Assembly (NCBI GenBank): GCA_946478865.1
Contig: CAMLDO010000036.1
Location: 1-18,829 of the forward strand
Direction: 5' to 3'
Length of the DNA: 18,829 bases
From: an uncultured Methylobacillus sp.
Lineage (GTDB): Bacteria; Pseudomonadota; Gammaproteobacteria; Burkholderiales; Methylophilaceae
Shown here piece by piece: positions 1 to 8,697 of the stretch (position 1 is its first letter; each line of letters opens with the position of its first letter). A program made the position numbers and the translations under genes. The notes under the pieces were generated by a model. That model saw only the letters and a list, made by a program, of their open reading frames with translations, was not told where the DNA came from and ran no database searches.

Positions 1-53
1 CCGCGACCCCCGGCGTGACAGGCCGGTATTCTAACCAACTGAACTACCACTCC
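1..53 (-). tRNA. tRNA-Asp (anticodon GTC), 3' part cut off by the window edge
   Basis: The reverse strand starts GGAGTGGTAGTTCAGTTGG at position 53, a typical bacterial tRNA-Asp 5' half with acceptor 5' strand, D-arm and a complete anticodon arm. The anticodon GTC is the complement of positions 17-19. The T-arm, acceptor 3' strand and CCA lie beyond position 1. It sits 28 nt downstream of tRNA-Val in the same direction, so both probably come from one precursor. Confidence 0.93.
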
Positions 54-81
54 AACATTCGGTACTTCCATTCGGCATGAT

Positions 82-157
82 TGGTGGGTGCTGAGGGGAT
101 CGAACCCCCGACATTCGCCTTGTAAGGGCGACGCTCTACCAGCTGAGCTAAGCACCC
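82..157 (-). tRNA. tRNA-Val (anticodon TAC)
   Basis: The reverse strand folds as a full 76-nt tRNA: acceptor GGGTGCT, D-arm AGCTCAGCTGGTAGAGC, anticodon loop CTTACAA with anticodon TAC (complement of 122-124), a T-arm containing GGTTCGATCC, and an encoded CCA at 84-82. Only 20 nt separate its 5' end from the hupB stop codon, with no terminator-like hairpin between them. It may therefore be transcribed from the hupB promoter and released by RNase processing. Confidence 0.97.
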
Positions 158-177
158 TTGCTGCCGAACAAAGACCG

Positions 178-450
178 CTAGTTTACAGCATCCTTAAGCG
201 CTTTGCCAGCTCTAAATTTTGGAGAGTTTGCGGCCTTGATCTTGATGGTCGCGCCGGTACGGGGATTGCGGCCGCTACGTGCTGCACGTTGGCCAACGTA
301 AAAAGTGCCAAAACCGATCAGGGTCACGGGATCACCCTTTTTGAGCGCTTTAGCGATAGCGCCAGTTGCTGCATCCAACGAACGTCCTGCTGCAGCCTTT
401 GACAGGCCGGCTTCTTTTGCGATTTGGTCAATCAGTTCAGACTTGTTCAC
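178..450 (-). CDS. hupB: DNA-binding protein HU (beta-type)
   Basis: This is a 90-residue HU/IHF-family protein, the usual HU length. It is a nucleoid protein that binds and bends DNA as a dimer. It starts [21 protein letters not shown], has the dimerisation helices, then [21 protein letters not shown] (about residues 46-66), the DNA-binding beta-arm containing the RNP signature. The start is GTG at 450-448, preceded by AAAGGGGATTGCTC, whose AGGGGA is a good ribosome-binding site. A longer ATG-started frame to 489 would add a 13-residue tail foreign to the family. The gene lies downstream of lon, as in many proteobacteria, but has its own strong promoter (504-533). That it is HU rather than IHF rests on the lon context and the overall sequence. 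Confidence 0.96.
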   Translation of the reverse strand: MNKSELIDQIAKEAGLSKAAAGRSLDAATGAIAKALKKGDPVTLIGFGTFYVGQRAARSGRNPRTGATIKIKAANSPKFRAGKALKDAVN

Positions 451-503
451 GAGCAATCCCCTTTCGACATGTTTATCAATGACAGGCAAACCCTGTACTG
501 AGC

Positions 504-533
504 TTTATAGCAAGCGGGAAAAGCCTGTGTCAA
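504..533 (-). promoter_or_regulatory. Sigma-70 promoter of hupB, extended -10
   Basis: On the minus strand the -35 box TTGACA (533-528) is followed after 18 bp by TATAAA (509-504). The -10 box is preceded by TGC, giving an extended -10. Transcription should start near 497, about 47 nt before the GTG codon. The -35 hexamer lies at the tip of the inverted repeat at 514-545. Confidence 0.8.
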
Positions 534-545
534 GGCCTTTCCCGC
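514..545 (-). repeat. 13-bp inverted repeat between lon and hupB, overlapping the hupB -35 box
   Basis: Arms 514-526 and 533-545 are complementary over 13 positions with one exception, which becomes a G-U pair in minus-strand RNA. The loop is 6 nt (527-532). The hairpin could end lon transcription, but no T-run follows it (the next bases are TTGCTATAAAG), so it is not a textbook terminator. Its placement over the -35 box would also suit an operator. Symmetry and position are seen; function is inferred. Confidence 0.6.
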
Positions 546-594
546 CATCTCGAAGGGATATTTCCGGCGGTCGTCGGAAGCTGTTGCGAAGCCG

Positions 595-3033
595 TCAGTG
601 AGTGACGACGGAGGACGGTTTTTCCGGGTTTTCGCTGTTAGGCGTATCCGAAGCACGCTCCGAGGCTTCTGCCGGTTCAGGCATGCGTTCAAGTGCAATT
701 TCCAGCACCTGATCGATCCACTTCACCGGATGAATGTCGAGCTTGTTCTTGATATTGTCCGGAATATCCACCAGATCCTTCACGTTCTGCTCCGGGATCA
801 TTACGGTCTTGATGCCGCCACGATGTGCTGCCAGCAGCTTCTCCTTGAGACCACCGATAGGCAGAACCTCACCACGCAATGTGATTTCGCCCGTCATGGC
901 TACATCGGCACGCACCGGAATGTCACACAGGACAGAAACCAGCGCAGTGCAAAGCGCGATACCAGCACTCGGGCCGTCCTTCGGCGTAGCACCTTCCGGG
1001 AGGTGGATGTGAATATCCTTCTTCTCGTAGAAGTCCTCGGAAATGCCGAGACGAGCAGAACGGCTGCGCACCACGGTACGCGCGGCCTCAATGGATTCCT
1101 TCATCACATCGCCCAGTTGGCCGGTGCGGATGATATTGCCCTTGCCCGGCATAACTGTGGCTTCGATGGTCAGCAGTTCGCCGCCCACCTCTGTCCAGGC
1201 CAGACCCGTGACCTGCCCGATCTGGTTCTCCTTGCTGGCGAGGCCGAAATCATAGCGCTGCACGCCCAGATACTTGTCCAGGTTGCGCGGAGTCACAGTC
1301 ACACGCTTGGTCGCACCGGACTTGCTCTTGGACTTGCTGACCAGCAGCTCCTTGACGACCTTGCGGCAAATCTTGGAAATTTCGCGGTCCAGACTGCGCA
1401 CGCCCGCTTCACGCGTGTAGTAACGCACGATATCGCGCACGGTATTTTCGGAGATGTTGATCTCCGACTCTTGCAGGCCGTGCGTCTTCAGCTGCTTGGG
1501 CAACAGGTAGTTCATCGCGATATTGACCTTCTCGTCTTCGGTATAGCCCGCGAGACGAATCACTTCCATCCGGTCCAGCAGCGCCGGTGGAATGTTCAGC
1601 GAGTTGGAAGTCGCGACGAACATCACGTCGGACAAGTCGTACTCGACCTCGACGTAGTGATCAACGAAAGTATGGTTCTGTTCCGGATCCAGCACTTCCA
1701 GCAAGGCTGAGGATGGGTCGCCGCGGAAATCCTGACCCATCTTGTCCACCTCGTCCAGCAGGAACAGCGGGTTCTTCACCCCGACCTTGTTCATGCTCTG
1801 CAGTACCTTGCCCGGCATGGAACCGATATAGGTACGGCGGTGGCCGCGGATTTCGGATTCATCACGCACGCCACCTAAAGCCATACGCACGAACTTGCGG
1901 TTGACTGCCTTGGCAATGCTCTGGCCGAGCGAGGTCTTCCCCACGCCGGGTGGGCCTACCAGGCACAGAATAGGCGCCTTGAGCTTGTCCACGCGCTGTT
2001 GGACTGCGAGATACTCGATAATACGTTCCTTGACCTTTTCCAGGCCAAAATGATCGGCATCGAGAATCTTCTCCGCTTCGGCAAGATCCTTGCTGATCTT
2101 GGTCTTTTTCTTCCAAGGCAGGCCAACCAGGGTATCGATGTAGTTGCGCACAACGGTCGCTTCCGCGGACATCGGCGACATCATCTTGAGCTTCTTCAAC
2201 TCGCTTTGAGCCTTGGCCAATGCCTCCTTGGGCATGTGCGCTGACTTGATGCGTTTTTCCAGCTCGTCGATGTCGGCGTTCTCGTCCTGCTCGCCCAGTT
2301 CCTTCTGGATCGCCTTGACCTGCTCGTTCAGGTAATACTCGCGCTGGCTCTTCTCCATCTGGCGCTTGACGCGGCCACGGATGCGTTTTTCAACCTGCAG
2401 GATGTCGATTTCAGCTTCGAGCAAGCCGAGCAGATGCTCAAGGCGCTTGCCGATATCGAACATTTCCAGAATTTCCTGCTTTTCCTCCAGCTTGAGGGTC
2501 AGGTGCGCAGTAATGGTATCCGCAAGACGACCGCCATCATCGATAGTGGCCAGAGACGTCAGAATCTCGGGCGGGATCTTCTTGTGCAGTTTGACGTATT
2601 GGTCAAACTGCGTGAATACGGTGCGCATGAGCGCCTGAATCTCATTGCTGTCGCCAGCCTCCGGATCAATGCGCTCAACTTTTGCAGCAAAACAACCGTC
2701 CACCTCGGTAAATTCGGAAACCTTGGCACGGTAAACGCCTTCGACCAGCACTTTCACTGTGCCATCCGGCAGCTTGAGCATCTGCAATACGGTCGCCACC
2801 GTTCCGACGCCATACAGGTCTTCGGCTTGGGGTTCGTCGTTATTGGGGGATTTCTGTGCGACAAGCAGGATTTGCTTGTTTTGCTCGGACGCTATTTCCA
2901 AAGCCTTGACGGACTTGGCTCGTCCCACGAACAGGGGGATGACAAGATGCGGATAGACAACGACATCGCGCAACGGCAGCAAGGGGAGCAAGCCGGATTC
3001 CGCGGAGAAAGCTTGATCTGTAATTTCTGTCAT
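595..3033 (-). CDS. lon: ATP-dependent serine protease Lon (LonA type)
   Basis: Lon is a cytoplasmic hexameric AAA+ protease that degrades misfolded and regulatory proteins. This 812-residue copy is complete. The N-terminal substrate-binding domain starts at [13 protein letters not shown] (about 15-27), followed by a long helical region to about 300. The AAA+ module has Walker A GPPGVGKT at 360-367 and Walker [11 protein letters not shown] at 423-432. The protease domain has PKDGPSAG with catalytic Ser689 and GGLKEK with catalytic Lys732; their 43-residue spacing matches E. coli Ser679/Lys722. A polar tail rich in Pro, Glu and Ser (about 785-812) extends beyond the conserved core and is probably disordered. 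GAAGG lies 7 nt before the ATG. Expression is probably heat-inducible through the sigma-32 promoter at 3085-3113, with possible readthrough from clpX. Confidence 0.98.
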   Translation of the reverse strand: MTEITDQAFSAESGLLPLLPLRDVVVYPHLVIPLFVGRAKSVKALEIASEQNKQILLVAQKSPNNDEPQAEDLYGVGTVATVLQMLKLPDGTVKVLVEGVYRAKVSEFTEVDGCFAAKVERIDPEAGDSNEIQALMRTVFTQFDQYVKLHKKIPPEILTSLATIDDGGRLADTITAHLTLKLEEKQEILEMFDIGKRLEHLLGLLEAEIDILQVEKRIRGRVKRQMEKSQREYYLNEQVKAIQKELGEQDENADIDELEKRIKSAHMPKEALAKAQSELKKLKMMSPMSAEATVVRNYIDTLVGLPWKKKTKISKDLAEAEKILDADHFGLEKVKERIIEYLAVQQRVDKLKAPILCLVGPPGVGKTSLGQSIAKAVNRKFVRMALGGVRDESEIRGHRRTYIGSMPGKVLQSMNKVGVKNPLFLLDEVDKMGQDFRGDPSSALLEVLDPEQNHTFVDHYVEVEYDLSDVMFVATSNSLNIPPALLDRMEVIRLAGYTEDEKVNIAMNYLLPKQLKTHGLQESEINISENTVRDIVRYYTREAGVRSLDREISKICRKVVKELLVSKSKSKSGATKRVTVTPRNLDKYLGVQRYDFGLASKENQIGQVTGLAWTEVGGELLTIEATVMPGKGNIIRTGQLGDVMKESIEAARTVVRSRSARLGISEDFYEKKDIHIHLPEGATPKDGPSAGIALCTALVSVLCDIPVRADVAMTGEITLRGEVLPIGGLKEKLLAAHRGGIKTVMIPEQNVKDLVDIPDNIKNKLDIHPVKWIDQVLEIALERMPEPAEASERASDTPNSENPEKPSSVVTH

Positions 3034-3054
3034 GGACGGACCTTCACTATGGGC

Positions 3055-3077
3055 CGTCCCGGCAAAACGCCGGGACG
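3055..3077 (-). repeat. Perfect 9-bp hairpin in the lon leader
   Basis: Arms 3055-3063 (CGTCCCGGC) and 3069-3077 (GCCGGGACG) pair perfectly around a 5-nt loop. The hairpin lies just downstream of the predicted sigma-32 start, so it would form at or very near the 5' end of the heat-shock lon mRNA. It ends about 10 nt before the GAAGG ribosome-binding site and does not cover it. No T-run follows, so a terminator for clpX is unlikely. A role in mRNA stability is inferred. Confidence 0.6.
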
Positions 3078-3084
3078 TAGACTG

Positions 3085-3113
3085 TAAATGGGGATGATCC
3101 GGCGCCCTTCAAG
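3085..3113 (-). promoter_or_regulatory. Sigma-32 (RpoH) heat-shock promoter of lon
   Basis: On the minus strand CTTGAA (3113-3108) is followed after 14 bp by CCCCATTTA (3093-3085). This matches the known RpoH consensus, CTTGAA then 13-15 bp then CCCCATnTa, almost perfectly. It also resembles the E. coli groE promoter as I remember it. It lies in the 104-bp gap between clpX and lon. Transcription should start about 6-8 nt after the -10 box, around 3078-3080. Confidence 0.88.
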
Positions 3114-3137
3114 GGCACGCTCAATCCAAAGCGAGCT

Positions 3138-4406
<1,269 letters not shown>

Positions 4407-4439
4407 GGCAGATTCCCAATCAATACTAACGTTTATATC

Positions 4440-5066
4440 TTATGCGGCCTCGCCCCGGCTCGCAATCACCTTATCCACCAAGCCATAGGCAACCGACTGC
4501 GCGGCGCTCATGAAATTGTCACGATCGGTATCGCGCTCAATGGTTTCAATGGTCTGACCGGTATGGGAAGCCAGAATTTCATTCAGGCGCTGACGCAGGA
4601 ACAGGATTTCCTTGGCGTGGATTTCAATATCCGAAGCCTGGCCCTGGAAACCGCCCAACGGCTGATGGATCATCACGCGGGAGTTCGGCAGACAATAGCG
4701 CTTGTCCTTGGCGCCAGCCGTGAGCAACAGGGCACCCATGCTGGCCGCCTGCCCGATGCACAGGGTGCTGACGTCCGGCTTGATGAACTGCATGGTGTCG
4801 TAAATCGCCATGCCGGCCGTCACGGAACCACCGGGGGAGTTGATGTACAAGGAAATATCCTTGTCCGGGTTTTCCGCCTCCAGGAACAGTAGCTGCGCGA
4901 CAACCAGATTGGCCGTCATGTCATTGACCGGCCCCACCAGGAAAATCACGCGTTCCTTCAGCAGACGCGAGTAGATATCGTAGGCACGCTCACCCCGGCC
5001 GCTCTGCTCGATCACCATCGGGATATACCCGAGGCCCTGCGGTTCCCAGTGGCTTTGCATTGTCAT
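4440..5066 (-). CDS. clpP: ATP-dependent Clp protease proteolytic subunit ClpP
   Basis: ClpP is the cytoplasmic serine protease that forms the double heptameric chamber served by ClpX. It has 208 residues. The catalytic triad is Ser109 ([10 protein letters not shown]), His134 ([10 protein letters not shown]) and Asp183 (RDTDRDNF), with the same spacing as the E. coli enzyme. A short N-terminal segment before about residue 15 is expected to be removed autocatalytically. The ATG at 5066-5064 directly abuts the tig stop (TAA then ATG), preceded by GGGGAAAGCC. A second in-frame ATG at 5060-5058 would remove only two residues and cannot be excluded. Contact with tig implies coupled translation. 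Confidence 0.98.
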   Translation of the reverse strand: MTMQSHWEPQGLGYIPMVIEQSGRGERAYDIYSRLLKERVIFLVGPVNDMTANLVVAQLLFLEAENPDKDISLYINSPGGSVTAGMAIYDTMQFIKPDVSTLCIGQAASMGALLLTAGAKDKRYCLPNSRVMIHQPLGGFQGQASDIEIHAKEILFLRQRLNEILASHTGQTIETIERDTDRDNFMSAAQSVAYGLVDKVIASRGEAA

Positions 5067-6371
5067 TTAGGCTTTCCCCATCAATTCGTCAAAAGTTACA
5101 GCCTTGTCGGTCGCCTTGGCGCGTTCCATGACCCAGTTCACGACATTTTCTTCTGTCGCCAGGCCCATCGGTTCGTCCAGGCGTTGCGGATCGGCGTAAT
5201 ACCAGCGCACGACCTCTTCCGGCTGCTCGAAGCTCTTTGCAAATTCGTCAACCATTGCGCGAATTTGTTCCGGAGTCGCATGCAATTCGTTCTTGTTGAC
5301 CAGTTCGGCCAGAATCAGACGCAGCTGAACATTACGCTTGGCTTGCTCTTCGAACATGCCCGGCTCCAGGTTGACCTGAGACATATCCATGCCGCGGCGC
5401 TGAAGGTCGGCACCGGTGGCTTGCATCAAGCGATTCACTTCCATGCCGATCAGGGCACGCGGCAGCTCGAGGCTGACATTGTCCTGCAAACCCTTGAAAA
5501 CCTGCTCTTTCAGCTTGGCGCGCACGCGCTTGCTGACTTCCTGCTGCAGGCTTTCCTGAATATCGGCGCGCATCTTCTCAATATCGCCGTTCTCGACACC
5601 CAGGCTCTTGGCAAATTCGGCATCCAGCTCAGGCAGTTTGATCTGTGCTACTTCGTTGACGGTCACTTCATAGGACACCGTTTTGCCAGCGAGTTGCGGG
5701 CTGGGGTTATCCTCGCCATAAGTGATTTCGAACTTCTTGGTAGCGCCAGCCTTGGCACCGATGATGTTGTCATCGAATTCGGCGATGCGGCCGTCTTCAC
5801 CCAGGATCAGGTCAATGTTGTTACCGTTGGTGCTTTCCACTTCCTGGCCGTCGATTTCCGCACGGAACGCGACGCTGACCTTGTCGCCCTTCTTGGCAGC
5901 GCGCTTGACCGGCTCGTAAGTTGCACGCTGCTTTTGCAGCACTTCGATGGTGCGGTCGATGTCGGCCTTGGAAACCTCAATCACGGGACGCTCGATCGTG
6001 ACGGCAGACAGATCACCGACCGTCACTTCCGGGAACACTTCGAAAGTCGCCACATACTCGAAATTGTCGGGCGTATCGGCACTGGGCTTTTGCTCGATGT
6101 TGGGATAGCCCGCCACGCGCAGCTTGTTCTCAGTCACCGCTTCGCTGAAGGTGCGCTCAACGGTATTGGAGATGACTTCGTTGAATACCTGCGGACCGTA
6201 GTTCTTCTGAACCAGGTTCATCGGAACCTTGCCCGGGCGGAAGCCTGCCATCTTGACAGTACGAGCCAAGCGACCAAGGCGCTGCCCCACTTCTTCCTCG
6301 ATCGGCTTCATGGGCACCGAAACCGTCATGCGGCGCTCCAGATTGCTCAGGGTTTCCACGGTTGCTTGCAT
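5067..6371 (-). CDS. tig: Trigger factor, ribosome-associated chaperone and peptidyl-prolyl isomerase
   Basis: Trigger factor binds ribosomal protein L23 at the exit tunnel and shields nascent chains. The protein has 434 residues, the family norm. The N-terminal ribosome-binding domain carries the signature GFRPGK at 43-48. An FKBP-type isomerase domain spans about 155-245, and the rest is the helical substrate-binding C-terminal domain. The ATG at 6371 is preceded by AGAAGAG. Only 30 nt separate it from the 3' end of tRNA-Leu, so it probably shares a transcript with that tRNA. It is the first protein gene of tig-clpP-clpX. Confidence 0.98.
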   Translation of the reverse strand: MQATVETLSNLERRMTVSVPMKPIEEEVGQRLGRLARTVKMAGFRPGKVPMNLVQKNYGPQVFNEVISNTVERTFSEAVTENKLRVAGYPNIEQKPSADTPDNFEYVATFEVFPEVTVGDLSAVTIERPVIEVSKADIDRTIEVLQKQRATYEPVKRAAKKGDKVSVAFRAEIDGQEVESTNGNNIDLILGEDGRIAEFDDNIIGAKAGATKKFEITYGEDNPSPQLAGKTVSYEVTVNEVAQIKLPELDAEFAKSLGVENGDIEKMRADIQESLQQEVSKRVRAKLKEQVFKGLQDNVSLELPRALIGMEVNRLMQATGADLQRRGMDMSQVNLEPGMFEEQAKRNVQLRLILAELVNKNELHATPEQIRAMVDEFAKSFEQPEEVVRWYYADPQRLDEPMGLATEENVVNWVMERAKATDKAVTFDELMGKA

Positions 6372-6401
6372 AGCTCTTCTATCCTTAAATCAATAATCAT
6401 C

Positions 6402-6486
6402 TGGTGCGAAAGGAGAGACTCGAACTCTCACGCCTTGCGGCGCTGGAACCTAAATCCAGTGCGTCTACCAATTCCGCCACTTTCGC
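6402..6486 (-). tRNA. tRNA-Leu (anticodon TAG)
   Basis: The reverse strand forms an 85-nt class II tRNA: acceptor GCGAAAG, D-arm TGGCGGAATTGGTAGACGC, anticodon loop TTTAGGT with anticodon TAG (complement of 6450-6452), a variable arm of the type expected for Leu, a T-arm with GTTCGAGTC, and an encoded CCA (6404-6402). It lies immediately upstream of tig in the same direction. Confidence 0.97.
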
Positions 6487-6536
6487 GTGTTGTCGTGGGT
6501 TCTTGTCGGACAATGATGACAAGACGAAATTCCGCT

Positions 6537-6542
6537 ATTGTA
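6537..6542 (-). promoter_or_regulatory. Possible -10 box for the tRNA-Leu/tig transcript
   Basis: TACAAT (6542-6537, minus strand) lies about 50 nt upstream of tRNA-Leu and is followed by the GC-rich AGCGG, as at stable-RNA promoters. The -35 region 17 bp upstream (TTCCGC) is a poor match, so this is tentative. Between it and the tRNA lies a 6-bp inverted repeat (6502-6507 and 6518-6523). Confidence 0.4.
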
Positions 6543-6588
6543 ACCGACTCTCATTCCTCGCGGAACCTTCCATAGCAGGCGCTCCAAT

Positions 6589-6618
6589 TTGACAAAGGCG
6601 GCTAGCGGGTAGCATGAT
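6589..6618 (+). promoter_or_regulatory. Possible sigma-70 promoter for the small ORF at 6651
   Basis: A perfect -35 hexamer TTGACA (6589-6594) is followed after 18 bp by CATGAT (6613-6618), a 4 of 6 match to the -10 consensus. The start would be near 6625, about 26 nt before the ATG. The -10 box is weak. Confidence 0.45.
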
Positions 6619-6650
6619 GAAAAGCGCATACTCGATGGAATTCACCTTAC

Positions 6651-6902
6651 ATGTCCGACACCATTTCCCCTGAAGAAACCGTACTCCTCCGCGCTGAAAT
6701 CGAACTGTTGATGAAAGAGCGCCAGGCATTGCTGCGCGTCAGTGGTGCAGCAGCCAGCCTCATCGCCGAGCTTCGCAGCAGCGATCTGCCCCGTCCAGCC
6801 GTAGAGGCGGCTGAACTCCTGGCAGGGTGCATCAACACGCTGCCCGAGGAAACGCTGCAGGACGCATTGGTGGCGGTTCGCGCCCAGATTCTGGAAGGCT
6901 GA
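6651..6902 (+). CDS. Small helical protein of unknown function
   Basis: This encodes 83 residues that I do not recognise. It is strongly charged and looks almost entirely alpha-helical. A first helix at about 8-43 has heptad-like leucines (TVLLRAEIELLMKERQALL) and could form a coiled coil. A second helical part runs from about 48 to 83. There is no signal peptide and no membrane segment, so it is probably cytoplasmic. GGAA lies 10 nt before the ATG, a weak ribosome-binding site. A TTGACA promoter candidate precedes it. It converges on the PHA-system gene, with stop codons 5 bp apart. That it is a real gene is supported by its own frame, upstream signals and position, but no family assignment is possible by eye. 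Confidence 0.7.
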   Translation: MSDTISPEETVLLRAEIELLMKERQALLRVSGAAASLIAELRSSDLPRPAVEAAELLAGCINTLPEETLQDALVAVRAQILEG

Positions 6903-6907
6903 TCGGC

Positions 6908-7183
6908 TCAGGCCAGATATTCGTCCAGATAGCTTTCGATCGAACGCTCGATTTTCCCCTTGGCGGCCGATAGCAGCCAGGAGAGTTTTACCGATACTCC
7001 CACCTCATTCGGCAAGACATCGATGTTGCCTTCGGCACCGGGACATTCGAAACGCAGACTGTCCCCTTCCCAACGATACTGTGCCCCGAGCTCGCCTTTG
7101 AGCTTGTCTGCAACAGATTGAACAGATTGCCTGGCCTGCTCGTGCGGCAGTGCATGGCTACGTTTCACGTGGATTTCGGGCAT
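6908..7183 (-). CDS. Polyhydroxyalkanoic acid system family protein
   Basis: The 91-residue protein resembles the PHA_gran_rgn family of short proteins often annotated in polyhydroxyalkanoate granule systems. Seen: an N-terminal HALPHEQARQSVQSVADKL helix (about 10-28), central beta strands (YRWEGDSLRFECPGAEGNID, about 36-55), and a C-terminal amphipathic helix ending in LDEYLA. There is no signal peptide or membrane span. An AAAGGAGCC ribosome-binding site lies 8 nt before the ATG. No PHA synthase or phasin gene is nearby, so a granule role here is family-based only. It is transcribed away from the efflux operon and shares the 98-bp control region with it. Confidence 0.8.
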   Translation of the reverse strand: MPEIHVKRSHALPHEQARQSVQSVADKLKGELGAQYRWEGDSLRFECPGAEGNIDVLPNEVGVSVKLSWLLSAAKGKIERSIESYLDEYLA

Positions 7184-7211
7184 CTTTTAAGGCTCCTTTC
7201 CTAATGCGGGC

Positions 7212-7239
7212 GGCTTCCAAATTGCAGAAATCGGAAGCC
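7212..7239. promoter_or_regulatory. Inverted repeat in the divergent control region, candidate operator
   Basis: GGCTTCC (7212-7218) and GGAAGCC (7233-7239) form a perfect 7-bp palindrome with a 14-bp spacer. It surrounds the candidate -35 box of the efflux operon and lies upstream of both divergent genes, so it cannot be a terminator for either. A regulator dimer site is the natural reading, but no regulator gene is in the window. Confidence 0.5.
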
Positions 7240-7251
7240 TGCGGTTAATAT
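7222..7251 (+). promoter_or_regulatory. Weak candidate promoter of the efflux operon
   Basis: TTGCAG (7222-7227) and TAATAT (7246-7251) are separated by 18 bp. They match the sigma-70 consensus at 3 and 4 of 6 positions. The location, about 30 bp before the first codon, is right. The weakness would fit an activated promoter. Confidence 0.35.
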
Positions 7252-7281
7252 CTCGCTTCCTAATAATGACAGCCTATCGCC

Positions 7282-8697
7282 TTGCGCTCGAAAACAAAAC
7301 TCGCGAGTTTGACGATCGCAGCCTGCCTGACAGGCGCCTGTGCGCATCAAACCTATCAGCCGAAGGCGATCACTCCCGAGCATACAGCGGAACAGATCCG
7401 TGCGAAGAGTCTGAGCTCGCCTGAATTGCGCCGCTACATGGAAAGCCAGGGCTATGGTCCGGAAGCCTTCCCCCTGCAAACCTGGAATTTGCGCGCATTG
7501 ACACTGGCCGCCTTCCACTACCATCCGAAACTGGCCGTCGCACGGGCTGAATGGCGCGTGGCACAGGCCGAGGAAATCACGGCCGGCCAAAAACCCCTCC
7601 CCTCGCTCTCAAGCGTCGCAGAACATCACAGCCAAACCGAAGGAGGCATCTCTCCTTGGGCGCTAGGCGTGGGCATCGACATACCGATCGAAACGGGTGG
7701 CAAACGCCAGGCTCGCCTCGATCAGGCGATGCATCTGTCCGAAGCCGCTCGCCTGTCAATTGGACAGCAAGCATGGGAAATTCGCAGCGGCGTGCAATCA
7801 TCGTTGATCGAACATCGCGCAGCCACCCGAAAACTGGAGCTGCTGAACCGGGAAATCGAACTCCAGAGCGCGATCGTGCAGATGCTGCAAAAGCGTCTCG
7901 AAGCCGGATTGATTTCGGATATAGACCTTGCCACTTCACGCCTGCAATTGCAAAGGCTGCAAAACACACAGGCAGCCGATCTCGCGCAGTTGGCAGAATT
8001 GCGCGCCCGACTCGCAAGCGCAGTAGGTATTCCCGCCGCAGAACTCGATAAAGTGCAGTTGGACGAATCCCTGCCTTCGGCACAAAGCTTCGAAAAACTG
8101 CCGAATCAAGAAGCACAGCGCGCCGCTCTGCTCAATCGACTGGACATCCGTAGCGCCCTCGCTCGCTATGATGCGGCGGAATCGCGGCTGCGCCTGGAAA
8201 TCGCCCGCCAACAGCCGGATATTGTGCTATCCCCCGGCTATATGTTCGACCAGGGCGACAATATCTGGTCGCTGGGCTTCTCGCTGCTGCTCAACATGGC
8301 TCACAAGAACGAAGGGCCGATTGCCGAGGCCGAAGCTGCGCGCGAACTAGAAGCTCGTCAGTTTGAAGCTTTGCAGACGCGCGTGATTGGCGAGCAGGGA
8401 CTTGCGCTTGCCCAATACGAAAGCCGTCTTGCCGAGCTTGAAAAAACGGAGTCCATGGTCAAGGCTCAGCAGCAGAACATGGCCCGCAGCGAACGCCAAT
8501 TCAAGGCCGGACATATCGATCGCCTTGAATGGACAACCGCACAGTTGGAAGGACTGATTGCCGAGCAAGCCCGGCTCGCGGCCGCCATTCGCGTGGAAAA
8601 AGCGCTTGCCGCGCTGGAAGATGCCTTGCAACGCCCATTGGACGGAAACGCCGCTCCAGCCCTCCCCGACCAGAACTCCGAGGAACTCCCCCGATGA
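7282..8697 (+). CDS. TolC-family outer-membrane efflux lipoprotein
   Basis: This is the outer-membrane channel of a tripartite efflux system: 471 residues, a normal size for the CzcC/CusC/OprM group. The N-terminus has basic residues, a hydrophobic stretch and LTGAC with Cys20, consistent with a lipoprotein signal peptide, though Thr at -3 is not the commonest residue. Long helical coiled-coil repeats typical of two OEP domains follow (for example about 155-215 and 345-445). The only in-frame start before the signal peptide is TTG at 7282, because a stop codon lies at 7267-7269, and no clear ribosome-binding site precedes it. The 3' end overlaps the adaptor gene by ATGA. A C-terminal polar tail follows the last coil. 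Confidence 0.9.
   Translation: MRSKTKLASLTIAACLTGACAHQTYQPKAITPEHTAEQIRAKSLSSPELRRYMESQGYGPEAFPLQTWNLRALTLAAFHYHPKLAVARAEWRVAQAEEITAGQKPLPSLSSVAEHHSQTEGGISPWALGVGIDIPIETGGKRQARLDQAMHLSEAARLSIGQQAWEIRSGVQSSLIEHRAATRKLELLNREIELQSAIVQMLQKRLEAGLISDIDLATSRLQLQRLQNTQAADLAQLAELRARLASAVGIPAAELDKVQLDESLPSAQSFEKLPNQEAQRAALLNRLDIRSALARYDAAESRLRLEIARQQPDIVLSPGYMFDQGDNIWSLGFSLLLNMAHKNEGPIAEAEAARELEARQFEALQTRVIGEQGLALAQYESRLAELEKTESMVKAQQQNMARSERQFKAGHIDRLEWTTAQLEGLIAEQARLAAAIRVEKALAALEDALQRPLDGNAAPALPDQNSEELPR

Noticed and set aside
178..489. HU starting at the ATG at 489, 103 residues
   Set aside because: The extra 13 residues are not part of the HU family, and the ribosome-binding site AGGGGA is placed for GTG at 450.
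598..1710. 370-codon plus-strand frame opposite lon
   Set aside because: Antisense shadow of the Lon protease domain. It has no ribosome-binding site and no protein-like domain pattern.
3055..3077. Rho-independent terminator for clpX
   Set aside because: The stem is good but no T-run follows on the minus strand, and it lies downstream of the lon heat-shock promoter.
5049..6575. 508-codon open frame on the plus strand opposite trigger factor
   Set aside because: It is a shadow of tig, whose full-length protein and motifs are clear. The antisense product is His/Leu-rich without recognisable domains, and it runs through tRNA-Leu.
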